From Piromyces finnis (Eukaryota > Neocallimastigomycota > Neocallimastigomycetes > Neocallimastigales > Neocallimastigaceae): a DNA stretch of 64,000 nt. The notes below the pieces were generated by a model. The model was not told the DNA's origin and did no database searches. It worked only from the letters and a program-made list of their open reading frames with translations. Below are positions 39,245 to 51,541 of this stretch, piece after piece. The DNA is taken from contig MCFH01000002.1 of NCBI GenBank assembly GCA_002104945.1, positions 620,001 through 684,000 on the forward strand, read 5' to 3'. Numbering within the stretch: the stretch's first letter is position 1; every line of letters begins with the position of its first letter. The position numbers and the translations under genes were made by a program.

Positions 39245-40354
39245 TTAATTCTTTTTTATTGTATTTAATATTCTTTTTGAAATGTTACTGCATATTAACA
39301 TCCAAATAAAAATATAAATAGCACCTATTAGTTAAAATAATATGGGAGGAGGGAAGGAGTGAAAAATAACAATAATATATACAATTTTTTTTATAAAAAA
39401 CAATATATATAATAGTTAGAATTGATATATATATTTTTGGTATGTAAATATGTAGTATAATTACAAAGTATTTATTATATTTTAAAAAGATAAAAAAAGA
39501 AATTACCATTTGATGTAAAGAAATATGTAAATTGACCAAGCCATTCCTTTGAAGCATAGAACATTGGTTGTTTTCTACATATTAAGTATAATATCATTCT
39601 TATAATAACTAAAAAAACTTTTAATCCTAAATTTATCATCATAGTTGCTTGAGTTTGAATACTATTTCCTTTTGATGCTATAGTTTAACAATATACAATC
39701 ATGATTATATATCCAGAAATATAAATTATTAATTAATTGTTTATTTTATAAATAAATGTGTAGGAGATTAATTTCTTTGATTATAATAATAAATAATAAT
39801 TCTATTTGTGTTTATGCTAAAAAAAAAAAAAATTACATTCTTCTTCGTATTTTGCAGTTGCAGCAGTAAGTTTTCTATTAACTTTAACCCATTTTGCAAA
39901 TTCATCCTATTTAAAGATTTAGATTGAAACATTTTTTTTTTTTAATAAACAATTTTTATCATTTGAATATTTTATTGTTATTTTTTTATAAAGTGTAAAA
40001 TAAATTTCTTACTTGGCAACTAATATCATTTAATTTCTTTTTTAAGTGTAAAACTTCTTTTTTATGCTTAGCAATGCTGTTAAAGAGTTCACTTTCAAAG
40101 AACTTGCAGTAGAATAATGATATCTAGGAATTGAAAAGAGAATAATCGAAGAAATTTTATTTAGTGAAATTTTTGATTGGTCCATAGTATAAATATTATT
40201 AAAGATGTTGGGGGTGGTACTGATAATTTCTTCAATATATAGTTTATTTTTATAAAATACAAAAATGACTTACAATAGAAGCTACTTTAGAATATCCAAA
40301 AAAGGATATACCTTCTAATATGAATACTACAATGAAAACTATTATTGGATTCAT
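39245..40354 (-). CDS. GET1: Get1/WRB, ER receptor subunit for tail-anchored proteins
   Basis: Membrane subunit of the GET pathway. With Get2 it receives the Get3 ATPase and inserts tail-anchored proteins into the ER membrane. Five exons: 40274-40354, 40013-40123, 39837-39906, 39507-39677 and 39245-39324 (513 nt, 170 residues; human WRB 174, yeast Get1 235). TM1 is at the N-terminus (PIIVFIVVFILEGISFFGYS). A cytosolic Lys-rich coiled coil follows (about 35-85: AKHKKEVLHLKKKLNDI, then the signature DEFAKWVKVNRKL). Two more membrane segments complete it (about 100-120, INLGLKVFLVIIRMILYL; and about 145-160, IYIFIWMLICS). The coiled coil is the Get3-binding region in the family. A Get2 partner is not present in this window. 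Confidence 0.87.
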
Positions 40355-41116
40355 TTTTTTCTATTTATATTTCTTTTATATATATGTGTACTAGAAATAA
40401 ATAAAAAAATAAAAAAAAAAAAAAATGAAATGTTATTTTTTTTTTAATATAATAATTAAAAAATTGAAAATAATAAAGAAAAAAGTAATTTTTCAATTAT
40501 TATATATTTTTAATTATTTACTTTACTAAAGTTCTTTCTTTTCTAAATATTACTCAATAATATTTTAATTTATTTTTTATTACTATTTTTTTTTATTATT
40601 ATCTTTTAATTTTTAGATTGATGTATTATTCTTATTTGTTTTTTTTTTTTTTTAAGTTTTCAATAAGAATTGGAATATTAAATTAATTGAAATGATAATA
40701 AAAATGATTAAGATAATATCTATTATTTTAATATATTTTTATTATTATCCTTTTCTCTTTTATGATATAGATTGAGAGTAATTATAAATTTATCTTAATT
40801 TGTATTTTTTAATTAAATATTATTAGTATTTACAATAAAGCATTTAAATATCTTGATGAATATATATAAATATATTTATAAATATTATATATATATTATT
40901 TTTTATTTTATTTTATTTTATTTTTTTTTAAAAATAACAAATATTATTAAATGTTGAATTTTATATTGTTTTGAAATATTTTAAATTAAGTGTTGTATTA
41001 TTATTATTATTATTATTACTAAAATGTTATTATTTCTTTTTACATCTTTATTTTTTTTTTTTTAGTGAAAAACTGACATTTATATTAGTAATTCCTTAGT
41101 TTATTATTTTCTTTTA

Positions 41117-41152
<36 letters not shown>

Positions 41153-42279
41153 AGAACAGAATAAAACAAAGAAATTTAGAGATTAAAATTGAAAAAAAAA
41201 AAAGAAAAATAATAATAATAATAATAGTAATTATAATACTAATGAATATATATATTTATTAAATTATTTAATTATTATTATTATTATTATTTTTCTATTT
41301 GCGTTATTGATGTTTTATTATTATTATTATTTTTATTTTTTTTTTTATTTTAATTATTATTTATATTAATTGTATTAAAATGAAGAATTAAAAAAAAAAA
41401 AAAGAAAAAGAAAAAAGTTCTCTTTACCATAGGTGCTAATATCAATAAAAAAAGAATTTTTTTTTTTTTTTGTTACGTAGGCAGGTTGACGTTTTTGTTA
41501 TTTCTTTCTGTCTTTTTCCCATTAATTTTATTTCCTTTTTTATATAGGATGATCAAAGTTTATATATAAATTTTTATATATGATTCAATATATCACTCAA
41601 TATAATAATAATTATTAATTTGATTTATTTGATTTTATTTGAACATATACTAAGGATAATTTAATTAAAAATAATTAATATAGATAAAAAAGGATAATCC
41701 ATTTCATTCATTGGTTATTAAAAAACATAAATTAATGTTAAATTGTACATTAATGTAATTTATATAGTGTGATGATTCATATAGGCTCAAGTCACATACT
41801 ATTTTATATCACATACAAAAATGAAATTATATAGAAGAGAACAATTTTTTTTCATATCAATATATATAAGAAATATAAAGAAAAAGGATAGGCTATATTA
41901 TTATTTATTTATTATAATACTTTTATAACCTATTTATTTATTTACTTTTAAACAAGTTATAAAACATGACAATATATTATATTATAGATAATAAGAATAC
42001 CTAATTTATATTAAATATATATATTTTTGTATTATTGGATAGTTAAATTGTTTAAATATTTTATATGCTTTTTTTCGATACTTTTTTATTTTTGCTGTAA
42101 TTTCTATTTTTATTTATTTATTTATTATTATTATTTTTATGCATTTATATTTATTTATTATCTTTTTATTAATTGTCATCAACATCATTGTAATTATTAT
42201 TAATTTCTTCAATGATTTCTTTAATGATTTTTTCTTTTTTTTTCTTTTTTTCTTTTTTTTTTTTTTTAAAAAAGCTGAA
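40355..42279. other. Intergenic, no gene seen
   Basis: About 1.9 kb upstream of Get1 and downstream of Mvp1. A/T tracts and AAT/ATT runs. No conserved exon or RNA gene seen. Confidence 0.6.
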
Positions 42280-44227
42280 TTAAAAAGTTCCAACAGGCAA
42301 TTTTGAAGCTGTCACTGATAATAATTTCCATTCATCATGAAGCATTGATACAATCCTCATTTGTAATTGTATATATTCAGAATACATATTAGCAATTTGT
42401 ATTTTTTGTGCTTCTAAGAAATTGGCTTCACTAAATATACAGTATTTTATGAATTTTAATTTTCTTTCCATTGTTGATTTATCTTGTTGATCCTATTTTT
42501 AAACAAATATTATATTTATATATTAATTATTAATTAGCATTATTCTTTTATTTTTTTTTTCTTTCAAATGAATAATATTATTCAATTTTTAGTTTTTATT
42601 ATTCTCCATTATAAATCCTGAATTTTACCTGTGTAACTAAGATTTCTAGTTTTTCTTTTTCCTTATCTCTTATATTATTATCCAGTAATCTTTCCATAGT
42701 TACTTTTATACGTTTATCTATTTGAACCAAACTACCATTGATTTTATTAATCATTGTATCTTTAGTTTGGAGAAGATTCTATTATTATTATTATTATTAT
42801 TATTTTTAGATCATTAAAATTTAGTATATAAGCAGCTTGTAATTTATTATTATCATTATTTATTATTATTTGTATTACATCAAATCCTTCTATAATTTCC
42901 TTTTGCGTTTGAATACATTCTACAATACCAAATAAAGTTTCTTGATGCTAATAATTATTTATATAAAATAAATGAAAAAAAAAAAAAAAGTTATTAATTA
43001 TATTAATAACGATAATAATAACAACAATAATAATTGAAAATAAATAATGATGATAATTTACATTTTCATGTAAAATAGATGATATTTTTTGAAAACCATC
43101 TGCTAAACGAGCATAACCATTATATAAAAGCTTGAAATTATATGAATCAAAACCTAGAAAATCTTTGAATTCAGACATTTGACTATTCAATTTTTTAATA
43201 TATATAAAATTGAATAGAATATTTTTTTGTTAATAAAACAAAACATTGGATATCTAAAAATAAAAAAAAAAAAAAAAAAAAAAAAAACTTAAAGTATAAT
43301 GATTTTATTAGTTCTTTTTTTCTTTACCCTAATGAATAGCCTATATTTGTATATTCATTTGATGATGCTATTGTTTATTTTTTTTTTTTTTTATTTTATA
43401 TATAATTGAGTATGTATTAATAGTATTATGATTTAATTATTAAATCGTTTTTTGGTATCAATTTATTTATTTTATATTTCATTTGGTATTTACATTCAAT
43501 ATTTTTACTGATTTTTTCCATTGAGACATATAATGATTGGTATTGGTCCATTAAAAAGTTTAATCCTGATCTTAAATTTGTTAAATTTTTTTCGAAATCT
43601 AATGGAATTGAATTTGTTTGTTCTGATGTTATAAAAGTTATATCAAATTCTTCTGAAACTTCAATGTTTTCATTTTTTCTTAAGTGATATATATCCTTTG
43701 TTAAATTGATAAAATATATAATAGTATTGAAATAATATTAATTAGAATATATTGTTTTACGAATTAATTATTGTATCTAAACTTTTTAATTATTTATTTT
43801 TGATATTATACATTTATATATATAATGTATATATAATATTTACAACATCTTTATTTAAAAATTTTTTATAAAATTCATCATTTTTCATGATAGGATGGTT
43901 TCCAACATAATTTATAAAACGCGATAAACCTCTACGTCTTTTTTCAAGAAATGCTAAATCATTTGATGATGCTAATTCTTTTTGGTTAAATTATTATTAC
44001 AACAACATATTTTTATTATTTAATAGTTTTATTTTTTTTTTTAAAAAAAAAGAAACTTACTGCCTATATGTTTTGGTGGGACCTATTTATATAGATATAA
44101 TAAAGAAAATTAAAAATATTAAATATGTTTGAAAAATGATTAGAAAAAAGATTATTAAATTTGTTAGTTTTTTATTTTATTTATACTTACACTTATCACT
44201 AATTTATAGTAAATGATGATGATTATG

Positions 44228-44277
<50 letters not shown>

Positions 44278-45735
44278 TATATTTAATTCATTTTAAATCA
44301 ATACCAATAAATATAAATATAAATATAAATATAAATATAAATATAAATATAAATATAAATATAAATATAAATATAAATATAAATATAAATATAAATATAA
44401 ATATAAATATAAATATAAATATAAATATAAATATAAATATAAATATAAATATAAATATAAATATAAATATAAATATAAATATAAATATAAATATAAATAT
44501 AAATATAAATATAAATATAAATATAAATATAAATATAAAAAAATATAAATATAAATATAAATATAAATATAAAAGCCATATAAGTTATGTTTATCACACA
44601 GTAAACATTACTTATAGATATACTTTTTTTTTAGGAATATAAAAAGGATTTCATACTTATTCTAAATTGATATCTTTTACACAAAACCTCATGAAGCCAT
44701 AAAAAATCTGAATATCTTCTTATTGATGATAATTTATGGAGCTATGAAGATAAAAATAAAAATAAAAAAAAAGAGTTATAAAATAAGAAATAAAGCGTCT
44801 TTCATTCCAATATATTGTAAAAATTATTATTTTGAAATAATTGAATACCTTTGAATGAATTAAATAATTAACATGTTTGAAGACTATTCCACTTTTTTCT
44901 GGTGAAATTCGAACAGTAATAACATCTGAATCTGAATCGTTAGAATTTAAATAACTTGTTGTAGCAACTAATGATTGGGTATTATTCATATAATTTATTG
45001 GTGATTTTATAGAAGGTTGACTTGTATTTGTTACTCCTGAAGTTAACATGTCTGAATTAGTTCTTTTATCATTACTTAATTCATTATTCATTGAATTTGA
45101 TTCATTTAAATCATTTGAAGTATTAATATTTAAAGAGGTAGAGCTATCATAATTACTTTTGCTTTTATTACTTGTATCATATGTATCATACACACTGTTA
45201 CTAATGGTAGGGGGTATTGCCCATGGGTCATTTACTTTAAAATTTGGGGTTGAAGAAGTACCAAAATCATTATTAAATTTGATTTCATTGTTACTTTTCA
45301 TAGGTGAAAACATCTCATCATTTATATCCGGTGTTGATGCTGATAAACATATGCATTTTTATTAATTTCATTATATATATACAATAATGAAATTTAAAAT
45401 TTAATAAATTGAAATTTTAATTTCACATTTGAAAATGTTACATATAATATTTTATATTTAATAATAATAATAGTATATAGTATATATTTAAAAAAATATA
45501 AATTATTTTGTCAATTTTTATGATAAAAACTATTTTATGAATTTCATGTTTTACGTTTTTTATTTTTAATATCCATAATTGACTTAAGAATATCATCTCC
45601 ATCTGAAATTTCCCAAGGATTACTGGTTATATTACTCTTTTGACGTTCTGCTGATAAAATTGAAGAATTAAGATCAGGAACTAAAGGATTAATATTTGGT
45701 TTATCAATTCTAAATGGATTTTCTTCTTCTTCCAT
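42280..45735 (-). CDS. MVP1: Sorting nexin Mvp1/SNX8 (PX-BAR), twelve exons
   Basis: A peripheral endosomal protein that binds PI3P through its PX domain, bends membrane through BAR helices and drives retromer-linked retrieval to the Golgi or vacuole. Exons: 45555-45735, 44849-45339, 44657-44741, 44191-44198 (8 nt), 44061-44082, 43844-43977, 43494-43695, 43328-43367, 43062-43182, 42879-42947, 42629-42778 and 42280-42492; total 1716 nt, 571 residues. A disordered Ser/Asn-rich N-terminus (1-205) contains DPWAIP-like segments. The PX domain begins VRISPEKSGIVFKHVNY and has the lipid-binding RRYSDFLWL, then PPKHIG and FLEKRRRGLSRFINYV, which is specific to Mvp1/SNX8. The BAR helices fill the rest. 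The 8-nt exon supplies the residues between FRI and VPPK and restores both frame and family length. Confidence 0.85.
44191..44198 (-). other. 8-nt microexon of the Mvp1 gene
   Basis: On the minus strand: TTAG, then the exon TGATAAGT, then the consensus donor GTAAGTAT. Without it the two flanking exons are out of frame; with it the PX domain has the right length. Confidence 0.7.
44230..44277. repeat. (AAT)n array in Mvp1 intron
   Basis: About 16 AAT trinucleotides in the intron just 5' of the microexon in gene orientation. Confidence 0.93.
44309..44575. repeat. (ATAAAT)n hexamer array in Mvp1 intron
   Basis: About 265 bp of ATAAAT hexamers with one A-rich interruption near 44537. It occupies most of the 458-bp intron between the 85-nt exon and the 8-nt microexon. 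Produces a periodic Tyr-Ile open frame that is not a gene. Confidence 0.97.
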
Positions 45736-47828
45736 TATTATATTTTTATTATTTTTTATATTATTAATTATTTTATTTTATTTTATTTTTTTTTTTTAAA
45801 AAATATTATAATTGTTTATATTATTTATATTATTTATATATTTTAAATAATTATTTTGAATATTTATTATATTAATTAAATTTATATATATATTTTAAAC
45901 TAAATTTTATAATTTTTATAAATTAATTTTAAAAACTATAAAATAAAAAATGAAGGATACATAATATTAATGTAGTAAAAATTATATTACTCAAAACAGG
46001 TTTTTTTTATTTTTTATTTATTCACAAGATAAATGATTTTCTTTTAATATTATATTTAGTGTGTCAGTGTTATTGTTTATGTAGTTGAATAAAACTGTCG
46101 AGCTTTATAATAATATATTATTTAATAGGAAACCATTAAAATATACTTTTCAGTTTATTAAATATACATTTAAGAGAAATTAAATTTAAATTAACAATTG
46201 AATATATAATGTGTATGTGTATTTCTGAATGACATCAGTTTATTATATTATAATTAATCTATTTAAGAATGTGATGAGTTCAAGATCTATGCATTAATTT
46301 AATGTATAGTCATTCAAAGTAATTGGTATTTCAATTATGAATCAATAATAAGATATCTTTTTTTTTTTTACTAATAAATGAACTACTATGAATTATGATA
46401 ATATTATAGTATCATTAAATAAATAAAGAAATATTATTAATTATTATTAAATATTTCGTTAAAGTATTGTAAATTACATTAAATTATAAAGGGTAATAAC
46501 AGTATAAAACTTCTCTCTGTAATTTTAAAAGTTTCAATATTTAAAATATTAAAAATAAAAAAAAAATTTTTGAATTCAAATATTTTTTAATTTTAATTTT
46601 TTCTTTTGCAGAAAATTTTAATTATTTGGTTACACAAAAATTAGATAAATTTATATTCATTAAAGTTAGGATTTTTATTAAAATAATATAATTAAAGTAA
46701 TTAATAGATACTCAATAATTAAAAAATATATAGGTTTTTTTTGAGCATTGAAAAAGCCAAAAGTATGTATAAAATGATAAATATTTTATCTAAATATAAA
46801 AGTTTTTTTTTTTAAGAGAACTATAAACTAAAAGTAATAGTTAAATGTTATTGTTATATTAATAATATACTATATATGAATTATTGGATTCAAATTTATA
46901 TTTTAAATATTATGAATTATAATTTTATAATACCAATTTGATTTGATTTGACAATTATAATATAATATGGTGAATTAGTAAGTATCCTAGATTTTTGGTT
47001 ATTTTATTCAGACTATTTAGCCAGAAGAAATTCGACCTCTGCCAGATTTTAGCCATGATATTTATACATTTTCATTATTAAAAGAATATATATGTTTATT
47101 AAATATGATAACTAATAAAAGAAATATATAATAGAAGGAATAAAATTTTAAAATAACATTTTGGGAATAAAAATATGTTAATAAATGATTTAAAGTTAAG
47201 TTTATTTGGAAGTTAAAAAACAAAACAAATTAAAAAGGTATATTTTTTCTTTTTTCTTTTTCCCTTTATGATATTTTGAGAAAGAATTTTAATCTTATTT
47301 ATTAGTTTTTTTATTTTTTTTTTTTTTTATATATTATTAATTTTGATATTAATATAATAAATAGAATTTAAATTATTTAAAAAAAATTTAAAAATATAAA
47401 TATCCATTTTTAATTTTAAATAGACATTTTATTCAATTTAAAGTTTAATAATTAATAGTAATAATATTAATAATAATAATAATAATAATGATGATGATGA
47501 TGATGATAATATTTTTTTTTATAATTAAGGAAAAAAAGTATATAATTAAAATTATTAGATCTTAATAAATGTTAATGTATAACTGATATTTCTTTGTCAA
47601 ATAAATTTATATATTATTTTTAAAAAACTATCTGTATTACCATTTGATTTAATAGTTAGAAAGAATGGTTCTCTTATAAAATATAAAACCATTAATTCCT
47701 TCTAAATATAAAATTATTACCAATCATTGATAATACAATAATAATATCAAAATAATAATATAAAATTATAATAATTGTTAATTGTTAATAAAAGTGTGTT
47801 AATTTGAAATAAAAAAAAAAAAAAAAAA
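45736..47828. other. Divergent intergenic region (Mvp1 and Ste50-like promoters)
   Basis: About 2.1 kb between the two gene starts, mostly A/T-rich. A GC-richer patch at 47015-47065 is listed separately. An AAT plus ATG/GAT run lies near 47460-47508. No complete gene seen. Confidence 0.6.
47021..47131 (+). other. Possible relic coding fragment
   Basis: A 36-codon open stretch preceded in frame by a stop. It reads PEEIRPLPDFSHDIYTFSLL and continues to a TAA, with fewer A/T-only codons than its surroundings. No start codon, splice sites or neighbouring exons were found. It may be a decayed exon or chance. Confidence 0.2.
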
Positions 47829-50185
47829 ATGGAAACAGTATCACCATCAACATGGGAAGCAAGTCAAGTTGCAACTTGGATATCATCAATTGGATTTAAT
47901 AGTTTAGAAAAAACAATTATTGGTATTATTAATTATTATTTTTTTTCGTATATATATATATATTATATTATATAATGTTTTGTTATTGTTATTATTGTTA
48001 TTAACTATTCATATTAAAAATCATATTATGGAAATTTGTTACTAATTATATAATTAATAAAATACTAAAAAAATGAAAATGATATTTTAATTTGTAATGA
48101 CTTATGATTATCAATAAATTAATAAGAAAATGGAATATCTGGCGAGTTGTTAGTTCATGCTGATCATGAATTGTTAAAAGAATTAAATGTTGGATTAGTA
48201 GGTGAAAGATTAAAGATACTAAATTCAATATATAGTCTTAAACTAAAGTATAACGTACCAATTGAGGATTACGATTATATTCCAAAATGTATATATAATT
48301 ATTATAATTAATGTATTAATATTTTTAACATTTGAAATAATTTATTAATATACATTTTTTTTTAAATAAATAGCTATAAAAATGGAAATGGAAAAAGATA
48401 TTATTTTAAATGAAACAAAATATAAAATCATTGATAACAAATATAAAGAAAGTGGTACATATTCATAATAAAACAAAAAATAAATATATACATTCATATA
48501 TATATTCAATAATAATTATAAATATAATAATAATTTATATATATCGTATATAATAAATATTATTTTATATTTTTTAACTAGAAAAATATGTAGCAAAGTT
48601 AGGTAATGAAGTTAGACTAATTAATGAAAATATTAAACAATTTAAAGAAGATATAAAAACTATTAAATTACTTATGAATAATAATGTAGTATGTTGAAAA
48701 TAATATATATAATTATTAAAAAAATATAGATATATAAATTATTATTCGTTTTAACTTTTTTTATTTTTTTTTTGCATATGATTTATTTTTCCATAATAAT
48801 ATAAATAAAAAAAAAAAAAAAAAATAGCCAAAATGCAGTGAACTCGGAAAAGTTAAATCTAATTCAAATGTTAATTTATTAGGTTTAGCATCAGCAGCAG
48901 AAACAGAAAATTCAGTAATCGTCATTTCTTTTTCATACCATTATATAATATTATATTACACCTATATATATTATATTTTAATATATATAATATTTAATTC
49001 CTATTATTGTCATTATTAATTTTATTAATAATATTAACTTTTATTTATTATATTAATAATAGAAAACAAGTGAAACTATTAGAGTTTATAGTGCATTAGA
49101 AAAACAAGAATGTGAAACATTATATAAAAGTTTGAAATTAACATCTGAAGATACAACAGAAGGATTTCTTGCTGAAGTTTTAAAGAAATATCAAATTAAA
49201 AATAATATTGCTCTTTACAGATTATCCATTAATTCAGGTAATAACAATCTCATTGATATAAAATATACATTTTCATAATATATTACTTTTAAATTATATA
49301 CATATTTATATTATATTATTTTAAAATGTTAAAAAAAAAAAGATCGTTATTTGAAAAATGATGAACATCCACTTGAAGTTCTTCTTAACTTTAGATCAAA
49401 GGGAATAGAAGCTCAACTTTTCTTAAGAAAATCTAATCCAAAGGAGGAACAAAAAGCAGATTTAAAGACTGTAGCATTGAATCCAATTCATGATATTACT
49501 GACAAGGCTTATGTTTTATTACCATATAAAAAGAAGAAGGAAAATGAAGTTTCTGTGGAACTTGGTGAGATAATTGAAATATTGGATAGAGAATCTGTTG
49601 AAAAATATAGAGTACAGAAAAAGGGTGGAATTATTGGATATTTACCAACAGAATGTTTTGTTGAAAAGGAAGAAGGAGATGAAATGGTATTATATGATAA
49701 TCCATTAGAAGGAGAAATTATAAAGGATTATAAAAAAGTCAATGCATATGAAATTAGTTTGAAAAAAGGTGACAAGATTAAGATTTATGCAAAATTTAGA
49801 ACATGGATGTATATTGACAGCTTTAAAAAACAAGGTTGGATGCCATATACCAATGTTGCGTTAAAACGTCCAAGATCATTCTCTTCACCAATGTCTCAAA
49901 ATAGAATTATTGAAGATGAGTTTAATAGTGATGATCCAAGACACTTATTATTAGAAATTAATTCTAAATCAAATTTACTAAATAGTCGTAAAATAAATAA
50001 TAGTACAAACTTTATTAGTGAAATAGAAAGGAATCAAAAAAGCTTTTTAACAGAGGGAGTAAATGAAAAAGAAAAGTTACACATTGAATCATATCTAATA
50101 GATATAGATAAAGCTGATGAACAAAATCAAGATTCAACATCTATTTCAGTGGACAGTGCTCAACAACAACAACAACAGCAACAGC

Positions 50186-50234
<49 letters not shown>

Positions 50235-50697
50235 GCAACATTCTCCTACGAGTCCAGTTCATGTTGGCCCAAATAATAATTTAACATTGATTAAAACAAA
50301 TATGTATCTTCAGCCTTCCGGTTCAAGTGATTCATTAGCAAGTGCTAATTCTACACTTTATGCCAAATTCCATCTTCCTACTCATTCTCGTAGTAATTCT
50401 ACTGATTATGGTCATACTATCCCTGAAAAGGAAGCTCATACACCTTTATCTGCTTTAACAAATAGTTCTTCTAATCCTCCATTATCTGCTGTTGGAAGAA
50501 ATACACCTGTAATTAATTCAGATAGTGAATCCACTTCAGCTGTTGAACGTACTAATAAAAATAATGCTTATACAAAGTTAAATGATTTTATTTCTAATTT
50601 CAGTCCATATGATAGTGAAGGCGAAGGTAGAAAACCATCACCAGCATTAAATAAAACCAATGCAAAACCACATCAGGTTAGTGAAAAATTAATATAA
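47829..50697 (+). CDS. Ste50/Ubc2-type MAPK adaptor (SAM-RA-SH3-SH3)
   Basis: A cytosolic scaffold expected to couple Ras/Cdc42-type GTPases to a MAPKKK. Seven exons: 47829-47922, 48127-48288, 48374-48454, 48582-48685, 48828-48914, 49063-49237 and 49343-50697 (2058 nt, 685 residues). SAM domain about 6-80 (STWEASQVATWISSIGFNSL, then LLKELNVGLVGERLKILNSI). A Lys/Glu/Asn-rich helical linker covers about 88-150. The Ras-association domain is about 176-266 (ETIRVYSALEKQECETLYKS, then PLEVLLNFRSKGIEAQLFLR). SH3-1 is about 289-341 (ALYDY replaced by LLPYKKKK; GIIGYLPTECFV). SH3-2 is about 356-408 (QGWMPYTNVAL). A Ser-rich tail has 26 consecutive Gln (about 508-533). Yeast Ste50 has only SAM and RA; the two SH3 domains match basidiomycete Ubc2. 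The start is the first ATG, directly before the SAM domain. Confidence 0.83.
50161..50238 (+). repeat. CAA/CAG tract encoding 26 Gln
   Basis: In-frame glutamine run, mostly CAA with a few CAG, in the disordered tail of the Ste50-like adaptor. Confidence 0.97.
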
Positions 50698-51541
50698 AAT
50701 AATATTATACAAAAACAAAACAAAAAAATTTAATAATAATTTTTTTTTATCTTTTTTTTTTTTTTTTTGATTATATATAAAAGAACTTTTAGATAAATAA
50801 TATAATCTATTAGTGAAAACTGTATGAAGATATATATAAATTTGATACAAAATAAATATACAACCAAATAAAACAAATAAATAAATAAAAGATTATTATA
50901 ATATAATATTTTAAAATATCTATCTATGTATATTAAATAATAACTAATAGTTATTATTATATTGTATTATTAATATTGTTATTATTATACTATTACCAAA
51001 TATCATTAATATTAATTATATAAATTATTAAACTATGCTAAAAAATGAGAAAAAGAATAATAATAATAATAATAAAAAAAAAAAAAAAAAAAAAGAAAAA
51101 TAAATAAATATATTTATTATATTTATTATTTATTTATTGTTATTATTTATATAATTAAAATATCTATATTATTTTTGAATGGATTAAAAAAAATATATAT
51201 ATATAATTGTTTAATCAACAATTAAAATATGAATTTTATTACATTGTCTTGTTTTATTATTTTTTTATGTTGCTTTTTTCCTTTCTTTTTTATTATTATT
51301 ATTAAGATTTTATTATTATATTTATTTATTTATTTTTTTTTATATTTTATATTTTATTTTATTTATATATATTTTACTATCATTATTTATAGCATTTATT
51401 TGAAATCGTTTTTATTGCTTGATTACTCCTTTTACAATTTGTAATAATGTTATTTTAACATTGGATTGTTAATCTTATTTTAAAAAATTAATTATAATTA
51501 TGATTTAAATATTGGTAATTATTAATAGGTTATATCTATGT
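50698..51541. other. Convergent intergenic region
   Basis: About 840 bp between the stops of the Ste50-like adaptor and AP-1 mu, which face each other. A/T-rich; the open frame at 51229-51444 is Phe/Ile/Tyr-periodic and not a gene. Both 3' ends must lie here. Confidence 0.65.

Noticed and set aside
44298-44597. Minus-strand Tyr-Ile open frame
   Set aside because: Translation of the ATAAAT hexamer array inside an Mvp1 intron.
51229-51444. Plus-strand open frame of 71 codons
   Set aside because: Phe/Ile/Tyr/Leu-periodic, lies in the gap between two convergent 3' ends; no motif.
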